A DNA stretch of 64,000 bases from Protopterus annectens (GCF_019279795.1 NC_056735.1:1943861821-1943925820), one strand, 5' to 3'. Positions 44,694-56,971 are shown, numbered from the stretch's first letter. A program made the numbers and translations. The notes: generated by a model from the sequence alone, not told the origin.

Positions 44694-47486
44694 GTTTAAT
44701 GTTGCAATTACAATCAATTATATTTTTTTAAAGTTATTAAATATTTGATTAATGCCATAAGCAAAATGATCAAACTTCTTCTTAAATAAACAAAATTCAC
44801 ATTAAAGCCAATGAACTCTACTTATTCCACATTGTTCCTTAAATTGATTTTCTATAGTTCTGACTTCAGTTGTATGAATCTCATGTATTGTTTTCCAGCC
44901 AGATATATAGTTAGGTGTGAGCCGATGTAATATTACATTAATTAGAACTGATTTGGAATAAAGATGTAAGCGATCAAATGGTATCCCATTACTATTCCAA
45001 GCTCTAATGTGCCATTTATATGCAATCCTAGGTTTTAAGGGGAACCATAACAATTTAAGTAGCATGGAATCTAATTTTTAAAATACGTTTTGGGAGGGGT
45101 TAGTATCAATGACTGTATATAAAACAAAATTTTAGGTAAAATTATCATTTTAATTAAAGAGAGCCCCATCCTCCATTGTGAAGAACATTCTATTTCATCT
45201 TTTGATTAGTTCACTAATAGTGATTATTAAATTATTGTAGTTTAGTTTAACAGACTCTTTCCATGTACTCTTTATACTGACACCCAAATATTCTAATACA
45301 TCATTCTCCCAATTAAACAGGCTATTCTCTTTTAGGTTTTTGTAGATCTTCTTGCTAATTAGCAATGCTTTGGATTTATTATGATTAAATTTAAGCCCTG
45401 AAATTCTTTCAAACTTGCTTAAGGTATTTATAACATCATGCAAAGAACCATCAATATCACCCAAAATTAACAACATATCATCAGCAAATAATTGTATCTT
45501 AGGACAATAGTCCTTATCAATTTGAAAGCCTTTAATATTTTGCTTGTTTCTGATGTATGTAGCAAAAGGTTCCACTGAAAGAGCAAACAATAATGGTGCC
45601 AAAGTACAACCTTGTCTAGTTCCCTTGAGGTTTTCTAATGGTAAGAAAAGACATGATCCAATTTTCACATAAGCTTGTGCCCCACTATAAATGTTCATTA
45701 ATAAGTTGACAAAATTTGTGGAGAATTCAAAACTCATAAGAATTCTTTATAGATAATACCAACTAATAGAATCAAAAGCCTTTTCTATGTCTAGGCTGAT
45801 AATAGTTGTTTTTTGTCTATTAATGATAGTAATTTAATAATGTTATCTTGCATTTTTCTATGAAGAATGAACCCTAAATGATCATTATGTATTAGAGTAG
45901 GTAATATTTTCCTTAACCAATTAGCTAATATTGTCATGAAAAATTTATAATCAGTGTTTAGTAACAAGATTGCCCTATATGAATTACAAAATTTGGGGTC
46001 CTTACCTTGTTTTAATATGGGGGAGATAATTGAGTATTTGCATTATGGGGTATTGTACATTTTTGCTTAACCATAATAAAGGCACTCATCATTTTTTTTA
46101 TTATATATTCAGGAAAAAATCTTATATAGTTCAGAAATTATTCCATCCAGTCCTGGAGCTTTATTATCTTTTAATTTTTTTATTTACCCTTTCACTTCTG
46201 TTAGTGTTATTTGTTTACTTAATATGTTATTTTGTTGCATTGACACCTTAGTAGTTATATTTTCTTGAATAAAAGTATTTATTACATTTATCTGTCTCCA
46301 AACGTGGTGTGTTATTATTTATAACTTTATAGTAGTTTTTGAACACTTTTAATATGCCCATTAAGTTAGATGTACTCTTAACTGAACCATTACTTTTATA
46401 TTTAATCTCATTAATAAGATTTTGATTGTTTATTTTTTTGGATCATGCCACTAGTTTATGTAGGTATTAGGGGTTTACAGCATAAGATTGTAATTTCAAG
46501 TTTTCCAGACTTATGGCTACCTTATGATTCAGAACTTCTAAGTATTTTTGATTTAACTTAATAATTGTGTTATGTGCTACTTTGTTATTAGGTTTTGTGC
46601 CCATTTTTATCTTGTCTATTTTTTTTGTAAGTCTAAAAGTTCTTTGTCTCACCCTCTCCTTTTTTAAGGTACCAATATTTTATTCTACCATATATATAAA
46701 CCTGAAAGGTGTCCCATAGTTTAGTATCGGTCACTTCACCATTAGCATTTGTTTCCATAAACATGTCAATTTCTTTCATTATCCATTCCCTAAAGTCATT
46801 TAACTTAGTTATGTAAGCAGGAATTCTCTGTAGAAATCTTAAATCACCGGTATGTGCATTTAATGTAAAGTTTATAGCATTATGGTCCGAAAGTGGACAA
46901 GTCATTATAGATACGTCACTAATTTTAGAGTATATATTATTTAATACGAAGATCTTATCAATGTTTGTTTGTGTACCAAACTGATATGAATAGTGAGTAC
47001 AGAATAAGGAATAATGTTTTCCTTGACCAGGTATATCTTTAAGGTTCATATCGTTTGTAAAGTCCTTTAACTTCTTGGCTTGAGATGTTAGTTTTATTTT
47101 ACCATTTTTAGAAGTATCATTGCCTGATAATAGGCATCATCTGTTGCTATAACTCCCCCTTTTGCATTTAAAGTAATCAGGTCCAGATATTTGTCAACAT
47201 ATTTAGTACTCAGTCTGGGTATCCAGTATGTATAATCAAAAATAGCCATCCTTAGCATCTCATCTTTATCTGAAATTGTATCTCTAATTCTTGGCATAGT
47301 ATAAGTACTTTTCCATACAATGAGAGTGCTGTTTAATGAGTAATTTTGTAGATCTTTTTTTAATAGATGGGTTTCCTGTAAAAAGATGATCTGGGCTTTA
47401 TGCATTTTGATATATTTAAGCAAACCTGCTCTTTTGACATTATTGTTCAAACCATTAATATTTAATGATAAACATTTATAAGCCAT
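44694..47486 (-). pseudogene. L1/Tx1-like ORF2, 5' part (endonuclease and reverse transcriptase), right of H2
   Basis: Reading down from 47486: the endonuclease start LSLNINGLNNNVKRAGLLKY and IIFLQETHLLKKD, then FGTQTNIDKIFVLNNIYSK and CPLSDHNAINFTL (about 46980-46850). The reverse transcriptase follows, with GTRQGCTLAPLLFALSVEPF and catalytic FADD at about 45477-45488, then KSKALLISKKIYKN. The region from about 45065 to 44802 (IPFDRLHLYSKSVLINVILH) precedes the H2 insertion. Stops and shifts near 47050, 46450 and 45740 show a decayed copy. The remaining C-terminus is at 19640-20532. Confidence 0.82.
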
Positions 47487-47489
47487 TGA

Positions 47490-48026
47490 CTATAATATGT
47501 ATGTTATTACTAACTGAAGACCTTTCTTCTGTGTTGACTTGAAATCTACTGAAAACTTACTTATGGATGCATAATGTGTATTAAACACTACTTTCAAAAA
47601 TCCAAAACTGTTTACAAACACATACATGCAACATAAAGTTTCTGGTTTTAGTTAAAAACTTAACTAACCCATCCATCCACCACCTCTCCAATACCAAACA
47701 ACACCAATCATTCATCTCTGCTTAGAATATAGTATAAAAACAAAAAAGAAAAGCATTATGAAAGCAACTAAAGAAATTTGAATCTATCAAATATACATTA
47801 GAATGAGAGTGTCTAATATATCTGAAGCTATATGAATATGTCATATATGATAATAGCACATCTAATACGTAGATGTGGCAGGAATACACATCAGATCAAA
47901 GTATGTATAAACATTAGAAGCTAAAGGTTAAAAAGATTGTCATTATTTCCAAGACTTTTCAAGAAACATCAGATAATTTAACCATTTAGTCAGTCATCTA
48001 TCTAACATTTTTCATCTAAGGATCTG

Positions 48027-48028
<2 letters not shown>
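47490..48028. other. Upstream of the L1-like ORF2, unassigned
   Basis: A-rich on the plus strand. It may hold the inter-ORF region or 5' remnant of the LINE. I see no ORF1 domain. Confidence 0.4.

Positions 48029-48029
<1 letters not shown>

Positions 48030-48073
<44 letters not shown>
48030..48073. repeat. (TA)n tract left of the foldback element
   Basis: TA dinucleotides abut the foldback terminus. The matching TA tract on the other side is 48633-48661. Confidence 0.95.
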
Positions 48074-48075
<2 letters not shown>

Positions 48076-48630
48076 AGCGCTACAGAATCCTGAAAGCTCA
48101 AAATCCTGAAGCCCAAAATCCTGAGACCAAAATCCTGAAAGTTCAAAATCCTGAAAACTCAAAATACTGAAAACACAAAATCCTGAAAACACACAGGATA
48201 CTTATTCCAGCACAAGTACATGCAAAAAGAAATAAAACACAAACTATATTACTGTTTTGCAAGTATAAGCAGAGGGGCAAGCCCCCTGCACCCCCCATGT
48301 GGGGGGCCCCACACCCGCTACTACTTATATATATCAACTCCAAGATTGCACTTAGTGTGGTGAAGTGTATTCTTGGAGTTGATATATTAAAGTAGCAGGG
48401 GTGTGGGGGGGTGCAGCCCCATTGGTGCAGGGGCTTGCCCCTGCATATAATTGAACAGTAATATGTTTCTGTATGTACTTTTAGTGGAATATAGTAAGTG
48501 TTTGTATCCTGTGTGTTTTCAGGATTTTGAGTTTTCAGTATTTTGAATTTTCAGGATTTTGAACTTTCAGGATTTTGGTCTCAGGATTTTGGGCTTCAGG
48601 ATTTTGGGCTTTCAGGATTCTGTAGCGTTT

Positions 48631-48632
<2 letters not shown>
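48074..48632. mobile_element. 559-bp foldback/MITE-like element with internal 14-mer repeats
   Basis: The two halves are near-perfect inverted repeats around about 48352. The termini read inward as GGA-CGCTACAGAATCCTGAAAGC on both sides (one or two differences). Each arm carries about seven copies of a 12-15-bp word, CAAAATCCTGAAA, followed by a GC-rich block (GGGGCAAGCCCC-like), and an inner stem TATCAACTCCAAG / CTTGGAGTTGATA. It is non-coding and sits between two TA tracts, consistent with TA-targeted insertion (Tc1/mariner-like) or microsatellite expansion at a TA duplication. The family is not recognised. Confidence 0.85.
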
Positions 48633-48664
<32 letters not shown>

Positions 48665-49147
48665 ACTTATTACAATGCAACTATTATATTTTGCAATTAT
48701 GCACATATTACTCATATGTATTAACAATTTCTATTTTGATGTATTTCATCAGGAAGGGGCGAGAGAGAGGAAAATAAAAAAGGGGCCTCACAACCCTCTG
48801 TTTAGTTACTAAAGGTTTAGTTATATAACATAAGTCTGATGTTAATATGCATAATGAGTTTTCTAATGCAGTTCCTCCTTCACTTGATGTCATTTAGTTA
48901 CTAATAGTGGGCTGGATTCACTAATGGCCAAGTTCCGTACAGGAGCAGTATAGCTGCTCCTGCATGCAATATGGCCACCGTGCAATCTAGGATAGGGCCA
49001 TTTTCACGTACACTAGCGGCCTTATACTGTTCCTGCATGGAATTCCATTCAGTATGCAAATCACCTCATTTTCTGGTGAAAACCATGCAAATGAGATGAT
49101 TTTGCAGTCCATCAAGCTGAAAAGATTCCGTATAGGAACAGTGCCAG

Positions 49148-49188
49148 TGCAAAAATGTATTCGGCTAGTAGCCAAATACATTTTTGCA
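49148..49188. repeat. Subterminal 41-bp palindrome in H3
   Basis: Arms of 20 bp (TGCAAAAATGTATTCGGCTA and its complement) have one mismatch around a central G. Position and 3' context match the 23-bp palindromes of H1 and H2, so the structure is kept although the sequence changed. Confidence 0.8.
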
Positions 49189-49286
49189 TCTGACAAAACG
49201 GAGGCATGACAGCTCATGAAAAGCATGTATTATGTTGAACAGACAAGTTAATGGCCAAATATAAGGCCTTTGGCATTAAAAGCAAC

Positions 49287-49311
49287 TTTTTTTTTTTTTT
49301 TTTTTTTTTTT
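49287..49311. repeat. Poly-T run in H3 5' region
   Basis: About 23-25 T. H2 has a shorter T-run at the equivalent place (20929-20938). Confidence 0.9.
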
Positions 49312-50071
49312 GTTAAGTAAAACTTTTATATTTTTTGGCCAATCTTGGCCGTTTAAGCTAAGGGCAGCGGCACACAAACATGGGGGTGCTGAAAATGAAA
49401 AAAAAAGGGGAAAACTACCTTTTAACAGAAATGGCAGGCAGAATGTAAACAAGTCAAGGGAGCACTTGTTGCCAAGGGGAAAGGTGGTGCTTTGGAATTG
49501 TAACTATGGACCTGCACACTGGGGTATGCAAATGAAGGGACCTAGATTGAATCACAGATTTCTACCTACTGGCAGCCTGCACCTAACCATGCAGGTGCAT
49601 AAATAGGGAACCATGTAGGCAGGAGAAGAGTATGACTTCTGTGGGAGGTGTGTCATGCTTGGTATAAACCTATTGGAGCCCTGAGGCCCGTGTTTGCTCT
49701 TAGCTAAGCAGAGCTAAGAAGGAGGTGTGTCTCACATTGTTGAGCACTGTTTTCCCTGCTTAAACAGGTGTGCGTGCCATGCACCAGGTTTTAAACAAAA
49801 ACAAAAGAAAGAAAAACATGAAATAGCAGCTCAGTTCACATGTGAGCACTGGGTATGCGTGCCGTGCCTTGGGACTTAAATGGGAAGGCAATAAAGTAGA
49901 ACTAGCATAGCTGATGGGTGAAATGTATCAGAATCAGCCAATTACACAGGCAGCAGCCCAGCCCAGCACACTATTATAAACTATGTAAACCCCTTTCCCT
50001 CTTTTTTTCCCACAAACTCTACACCACTGGTGTACACAGACAGGGAAATTTTACCTGACAATACTAACAAA

Positions 50072-51840
50072 ATGATAGGGGCTGCTGTCGCACTCATACA
50101 TCAATATGTGCAAGAGGCTGGGGGTGGTGAGGATGTGAATCACTCAGAAACCAAAAACAAGGTGCAGAAAACCTAGGAACCTTGTCCGGAGAAAATACTG
50201 TACAGCCCCAACAAGTATAATGTTAAAATTGCTGGTATGTGCTCCAGCTGAAGCCAAACTGTCATTCAGTGCAAATAAATAGACCAAGTAGAATCCAAAA
50301 AAACGATTTTAATCCACAATTCTTCAAAACACGAGCGCTTTCGCCCTGTACTACCAGGCTTTATCAAGTGTAAAAAACAATGCCTTCATATGTTTGTTAT
50401 AAAGTGCTTAGCTTAAACTCATTGGTTAATTGACTAAAAACATTAATTAAATACATTAATTTATTAAATTAATTAAAAACACTTTTGAATACTGTACGTA
50501 AGAAAATACTGCTTGTTGTAAAAAACAAAATCATTGACTACTTTGTTGTATGCAATGTTGAATATACATTTTGAAGACTTAGTTAGTAAAATGTTTACTC
50601 GTAAATGTTCTAAAAACACATAAAAATACTGCGAGTGTACTTGTCTGCTAAAAAATCAGTATGTTAAAAACTGATAATACAAAATCTTCATATAACCAAT
50701 TGGCTGCTGTGGATAAACTGATCTGAAAAAGGAAATTGAAACCCTAAATTGATCGTGTGCGGTGCCATAACCTGTTCCTAAATATAGTGAAATGTGAAAT
50801 GGGGAAATGTGAATAGATGCTGTTGGAACGCAAAGTGAGGGAGGAAGGGGGGGAGGGAAAAATGTGCAAACTTAACATGACTGAAGCCAACCTGTAGGAA
50901 ACTGTTTCCACTTTAAAGAACGTTTCTTTTGGCTTTGAGTATGCTAACTAAGCTTAAATTGTCATTAACGCCTGGGTATCTTGTCACATTCAGCCTAATT
51001 TGCCGCATCAATTCCCTAGAAGAGAGCACAGTATATCATGCGGATCTCACAGGCATCAGCATCCAGGGTAGCCCACCAGTTCCTGGATGCCATGTCAGCA
51101 CATGCCGTTGAACAGATATAATTCCCCATCACCCATGAGGCTTTGACCAGCAGTATGTGTCTCTTCCGCCAAATAGCAGAATACCCTGAGGTAGTGGGTG
51201 CTATAGACTGCATGCACATACCCATCAAAGCAGCACCCATTGAGCGGGTTAGGGTCTACATAAACCCCTCCATCAACTGTCAGTTCATGTGTGATGCCCA
51301 GGGCATTATCTTGAATTTGGGTGCTGGCAGCCCTGGAAGCTATTACGACTCCCACATCTGTCATATGATACAGCTGTACCAGTCATTTGCCAGGGGGGAC
51401 ATCCCATATGGCTACCTAGTGGGGGATGCTGGCTACGCACTAGAGTCGTGGCTGATGACACTCTTCAGAAATGCAGACACACCTGAACAAGAGCTCCATA
51501 ATGAGGCACACCACAAACCAGAATCATAATAGAGCATGTGTTTGGGATGTTCAAGTCACGGTTCTGCTGCCTGGACATATCCAGTGGAACCTTACCGTAT
51601 TCTCCAGCTATATGTACACACATGTTCATAGTATGTGCCATGCTACATAATATGAGCCTGCAGAAACAGCTGCAGCAGAAACAGCATGAGAAAAGGCCAC
51701 AAAGCCTCCCACCATTGCCAAGGCCATCGCAGGCAAAGAGGGACTTGGAAGGTAAACCCCTGAGCCTGCCTATGTAGGCAGAAAGAGGCATGCCCAGTAT
51801 GCCCAGGCCTTGGCAAATAGGCAACGCATAGCAAATACTG
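50072..51840 (+). pseudogene. Harbinger transposase of H3, split by a Penelope fragment
   Basis: The N-terminus starts at the ATG at 50072 (MIGAAVALIHQYVQEAGGGED), matching MLGAAIAVIMRHRRLAEGGD of H1/H2. At about 50245 Penelope-derived sequence begins and runs to about 51020. The transposase resumes with MRISQASASRVAHQFLDAMS at about 51040, so about 55 codons are missing. VGAIDCMHI (first Asp), GSYYDSHIC (second Asp) and GDAGYALESW are retained. A stop and shift near 51525 separate the Glu-containing part (MFGMFKSRFCCLD). The ending is near 51840. It is non-functional. Confidence 0.88.
50250..51020 (-). mobile_element. 5'-truncated Penelope-like element in the H3 transposase
   Basis: On the minus strand from about 51020 the frame reads LMRQIRLNVTRYPGVNDNLS and SLVSILKAKRNVL then stop. 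This parallels the C-terminal end of the Penelope ORFs at 57034 and 60552 (LKWQIRLDAYH-GLNDRISLSSL-LKLKS). The 3' UTR runs down to about 50250 and contains TTGATAAAGCCTG...CAGGGCGAAAGCGC at about 50335-50370, a hammerhead-ribozyme-like arrangement of the type reported from Penelope elements. It is a different family from the pair at 56616-60896. Confidence 0.72.
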
Positions 51841-54500
51841 GCACAGTAGGGAACCAGGGAATGACACCTCTCTCTAACTCACTCATACAGTAAAAGGGAT
51901 GCCAAACATGACACTACCTGTGCTTTACCATGTATAGGGAGTGTACTGTGTGCATCCAACATAGTCAGCCCTCCAGCACCTCAGTACTGGCCCAGCCACA
52001 AGGTAAGTCACTTTTCCTATCAATTAATGAATGGAGTAGTATGTTCTGATAGTTGTATCTATGGTATGGATGGAAGCAAGCAAGGGGATCGGGTGGCTGA
52101 ATGGGCTGGCAGCAGATACTGGACACCTATATGGGAAGCACGAAATCCATAACAAATACTGGTGTCAACACACTAGGCAGTATAGACAAGGTGATAAATC
52201 CCACTGCAGTACATGTGGTGACCCAAATGTGTGGCCATAGGACACACACATGCATGTCAGTCAGGCTCACATACTCACCACCAGCCTCAGCCAGCAGGAC
52301 GGGTGTAGATGACCATAAAGAAAGGAGGCTGGGCTAAGGCTTTCAATTGATGGCAATGGTGAACAGCCCCCCTCCAGATCTACACAGACTGCAACAGGTC
52401 TGGCAGTTGTATGTTAGTTCTGAAGGGTAAGAAGTCTGACACTGAAATGTAGGTCAATAAAACCTAGGATCTTTACTCCACTGATATACCTCCAGTCTGC
52501 ATGATAGGTCAGAATATAAAATGATTTGGAAGCCAACAGAGTACCTGACATACCAGTACAATCATAGCACAGTTTAAAGTTGTCAGGTGTGCTCCCCCAC
52601 AATCCTATGTAGAAATGCAGTAACATGTAAGTGTGAGGAGTAGTATCAGTGGAGCACAGATTACCCGAGCTGGCCCAATCTACAGGATAGATTGTTGCAT
52701 GTGTACAATATACATGGGTCAGTGTGTTAGGTTGTTGTGTGTTCAACATTGTCTGGAAGTGGTCAGTATGTAGGCATGGAGGGTTGTGTCTCAGTCACCT
52801 ATGGGCAGTACTGTGGTTGGCAGGGCCATGTTCCGACAACTGCAGTGCCAAACACAATGCTTATTCAGCAATACCCATGTCAGCAGTCATCCATACTCAC
52901 TGTCCAGATATCAATATCTTTCACCATCTGAAAGATGTACATGCCATGAATGTGGGCCCATACATGTGCACAGTACACAGGTGGAAATACCCTAGACAGA
53001 GTACATAAAATGGAACTGTTAGCTGCACACAACATTGGAATTTTTCAGACAAGTTAGCAGCATATTAGGTGTCCATGTAATATGGAATACTGATATAGTC
53101 TGGCCAATCACTGTCGGACAACAAAAGTCACAGTTATGAAGTTATGAGAGATTGCCTATGTCCCTGCACAAGGCAGCATAAGGGGAATGTGCCAGGTGTA
53201 TCTGTGTGTCAGCTGCAAGTAACTTCCATATCACACATGCACTCAGCTCACCCCACCATCAGCCACAGGTTTATCACAGGTCATATCCTTGCTGCTGGGA
53301 ATGAGTACAGTATGACCCCATTTCTGTATAGGAATACCCACAGAATGCAGCATGCTAAAGAGCTGTCCTATGTTGGTGTGTCCCTAGCTGTAAGTAGCAC
53401 CCTGCCTGCATCCAGACCAATGGATCAATATGGACAGGAACTATTTCCATTAACACCTTGGACATTTACTCTGTCACCCCAGGGGACTCCAGTGGCTTAC
53501 AGCCTTGGAATGTAGGAGAGACAGAATGCAGTGGCCTGCTACACATGGATTGCATCACTACCAAATGGCCTACAGTTCTCTGTCAAAGGCTTGTGCCTCA
53601 GATGTAGTGCTAATGTATAGTATCTAATGAGATCACAACTAACAACCGAACGCAGTCAACAGAACACAAATGCAAGGCCATCTTGACAAATCCCAGTAGC
53701 ATGCCCCCATGTCCCATTGCATGAACTGTGGACCAATCCATAAATACCACTGGGATGAAGGGTCAACTATAGGGATACTTCTCAGACATCACTCGCATAA
53801 TGTTAGGAAGAGGATAGAATAACAGACTGGGGGGGGGGTGTAGATGCATGGACGACATGGAGTGTGTGAAATATGAAACTCTGATGTGTGCCCATACTAC
53901 CTCTGCCTGGGTGGCTACAAACCTGCTCGTAAACCACAATGTGAAGGGGAACTGACCAGATATATGAGCCCTGCCTCTTGATAACCTGGGTGAATCTGTA
54001 TAGCTGAGAGGTATGGCCACAGCAGGATATGGCCATTCTGTTAAGTTGATATATGTACAAGAAGGGGATCCTCAGACACCATAGTACCAAGGTGTTGGAC
54101 CATTTACACAGACCCATCAGCAAGTGTCTGTAGCTACTCCTCCAAAATGGCAGGAGTGTGCAAGAATGTATAGGCTGTGGATCACAATACTGGACTCAGC
54201 TTAATTCATCTTGTATTTCCAATTAAATAACTGTGAGAAAATAATTATATCTGTCAGTAGTTGATGACATAATGCATCACAGTGTAAAACTGTACATATG
54301 TCTGAATATCTCTGCTAACACCAACCATGTAACACAAGCAGCACAGACAGCAATAGTTACAGTATCCTCCTATTTGTCACCCATTGTGACTCCATATTGT
54401 CAACCTATCTGCAGATATCCTGCAGAAACAGGTTGTTAGCTGTGTGTGTAGAACACCAAACCCTGGACTGGAGTACAACCCTACCTGGAATGGATTCACA
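51841..54500. other. H3 interior, largely unassigned
   Basis: The first 160 bp (to about 52000) match the H1/H2 sequence just after the transposase (GGGATGCC-AAA-ATGACA, CAGCCCT-CAGCACC). Similarity then ends near where CR1 copy A is inserted in H1/H2, and no CR1 is recognisable here. Short frames at 52724-53515 and 53763-54123 have no domain I can name. A G/C run lies at 53831-53839. Confidence 0.5.
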
Positions 54501-54839
54501 CACTCAATACAGATACTGGGCATGCTCCTACACTTAGAGAAATGAAGCCCATGTCTGACAACACAGTGGACTATACATATCTGTCATTCACAGATATCTG
54601 TGCACACACACCATATTGTACACCATTCATGCTTCACACACACACACACACACATTGGATAGGAATACTCACACATATCCAAGGCCAACACATTATAATA
54701 TGTCAAACATACACACACAGAGATGTGGAGAAGAGAGAGACAGACAGTGACAGAGAGAATTCCATTATGAGGCCTGTCCCACCAGCTACACATCCAATTG
54801 GCCGATATCACATGATGTGGTAATGTCAGTCACTGTACA

Positions 54840-54973
54840 CATTCCTCTTGGTAGCCCTCAGCCCTATAGTGTCTGTGGTGCTTGTGATAACTGTGTAATA
54901 CTATAATACAAATCAGTATTTATGTAGCATTTATATACTCAGTCCTATCAAATGTAAAGTTGTGTGTGACTGA

Positions 54974-55041
<68 letters not shown>

Positions 55042-55954
55042 GTGTGTGTGTGTGTTTCCAGAGGAATGATTTATGCCCCATTCACACACACCGCACTTCC
55101 CATTGCACATGTTAGCAATCCTGCTGATGTCAGTCACCTTGAAATAAACCATCGGGCAAGTCTCAGCCTTATAAGCTCCGTTGCACTAGTGCTAATGGTG
55201 TAATACTGTAGTGCAGCAAGCTAGTTAGGTAGGAGTTCTAATCCTGGTCCTGGTAACTGTGACTGTGTGGGTGTGTGAGTGTGTGTGTGTTGTTGGGGAG
55301 ATGAATGATCCTGAGGCCATTCACACTCACTATGCCTTCCATTGGCCTACTTTAGCACACCTGCTGATGCTAGTCACCTTGAAATAACCCTTTGGCCAAA
55401 TCCCAACTCTATAAGCTCCATGGCACTCGTGATAACTGTGTAATACTGTAGTGTAGCAAATGAGGTAAGTAGGAGTTCTAAACCTTGTCCTGGCAACTGT
55501 GATAATGTGTGTGTGGAGATGAATGATTTTGAGGCAATTCACAGTCACCACACCTGCCATTGCCCTACTTTAGCACACCTGCTGATGTCAGTCACCTTGA
55601 AATAACCCTTTGGCCAAGTCTTAGCTCTATAACCTCAATGGCACTTGCGCTACTGCAAAATACTGTAGTGTAACAAACTAGTTAGGTTGGAGTTCTAATC
55701 CTGGTCCTGGCAACTGTGATAATGTGTGAATTTGTGTGTGAGAGTTTGTATGTCTTTGTTGACACCTGATTTTGTCATCATTCACACTTCCTACACTTCC
55801 CCTCTCCCCTTCTTTAGCACTGCAGCTGATGTCATTCACCTTCAAAGATACCTTTGGACAACTCTCCAACATATAAGCTCTATGGTGCCTGCAATAACTG
55901 CATAACACTGTAATACCAATGCATAACTAGCTAGGGGGTTGAAACACAGTACTG

Positions 55955-56020
<66 letters not shown>
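54840..56020 (+). repeat. Tandem array of ~220-245 bp tRNA-like units (H3)
   Basis: About five units. GCTGATGTCAGTCACCTT or a variant begins at about 55116, 55359, 55580 and 55824 (spacing about 243, 221, 244), with a partial first unit from about 54840. Each has CTCTATAAGCTC-ATGGCACT-GTGATAACTGTGTAATACTG and then TAGTTAGGTAGGAGTTCTAATCCTG. The latter matches TAGTTAGGTAGGGGTTTGAATCCTG of the H2 array, so the two arrays are homologous though diverged. Two long TG runs (54977-55056, 55960-56026) are embedded. Confidence 0.78.
54977..55056. repeat. (TG)n microsatellite in the H3 array
   Basis: GT dinucleotides with a single GC interruption. A similar run is at 55960-56026. Confidence 0.95.
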
Positions 56021-56027
<7 letters not shown>

Positions 56028-56269
56028 AGCAGTATTCTGTGTGGGTGTCAGTGTGATTGTGTAATAACAGGATCCATTGCAGCATGGGTTTTGCTACATT
56101 TTCATACTGAGGACCCATATGTCCCAATGTCACATTAGAAGGCCAACAGTTGTCAAACACGATAGAGGTTGTTGTCGACAATCCACAGCCATAAATATAT
56201 ATAGAGGCAACCATTATAATACCCAGAGATCTCTCTCCACTGGCAGATCATACACAACCACACTTGGCT

Positions 56270-56460
56270 TTTCTCTCATCCTTTCTTTCTTTCCTTCTGT
56301 CTGTCTCTCACTCTCCCACTCTCTGGTAGATGTGGAAAAATGCATCTGTTTTGCATAGGCAGGAGCTTGACAGTGAAAGGGAATGTTCATGATCAGATGA
56401 TGGCCTGTGCACGAATTGGAGTCCTCCACCTGCTAATTGCATGTGGAACAATTCCTATAG
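56270..56460 (+). other. CT-rich tract and flank shared with H2
   Basis: CTTTCTTTCTTTCCTTCTGTCTGTCTC, followed by TGATGGCCTGTGCACGAATTGGAG and TGCTAATTGCATG. This corresponds to 39990-40165 of H2. The 300 bp between array and CT tract here contrast with 7 kb in H2, where CR1 copies and Myb-like gene A lie between. Confidence 0.65.
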
Positions 56461-56603
56461 CCAATTCCATGGAAACACACTCCTATAACTAAGCACTACA
56501 AGTGGGTGTTGGCCCTTCTCCTTCACTGCAAGCAGGTCTTCATATGGGTGTGTGGCAAACAGCATCACAGATGGTAGTTGGAAATACCTCTTGCAACAAA
56601 CAA

Positions 56604-56615
56604 TGTGGAGACAGG
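56604..56615. repeat. Left 12-bp target-site duplication of the Penelope pair
   Basis: TGTGGAGACAGG. The same 12 bp recur at 60897-60908, just beyond the other end. Confidence 0.85.
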
Positions 56616-56789
56616 AAAACAGGTAGAGTCTTACAAACAATGAAAAATAAAAGGCAGCTGTTGCAAGACAAAAGCGACGCTTGGTAGGTGGTAAATCCTT
56701 TATAAGCAGAAAACTCCAAATCCAGAAAAATACAGACAATATTCATCCAAGATAAAACAGTGCAAGCAAACACAGCAGTATTATGCATT

Positions 56790-56825
56790 TTCGTTTGGTA
56801 GATGACTTCCTCAGAATACAAAATA
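56790..56825 (-). ncRNA. Hammerhead-like motif in left Penelope 3' UTR
   Basis: The minus strand reads CTGAGGAAGTC-ATCTACCA-AACGAAAATGC: CUGANGA core, short stem II and GAAA core. Hammerhead ribozymes are established in many Penelope elements. Here stem II is weak and there is an extra A after the first core, so cleavage activity is doubtful. Confidence 0.4.
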
Positions 56826-56967
56826 CTGAAATTAGCACCTGTTTAAATACATTGCTTACCCAGTCACAAATAAGCTGACATCATTTCCCTCATTAACAAG
56901 GCTGCAAATACTTAATGCAAGCCAAATATAAAACAATAATACATATAAAAAGTTTAAAACATCCCTA

Positions 56968-56971
<4 letters not shown>

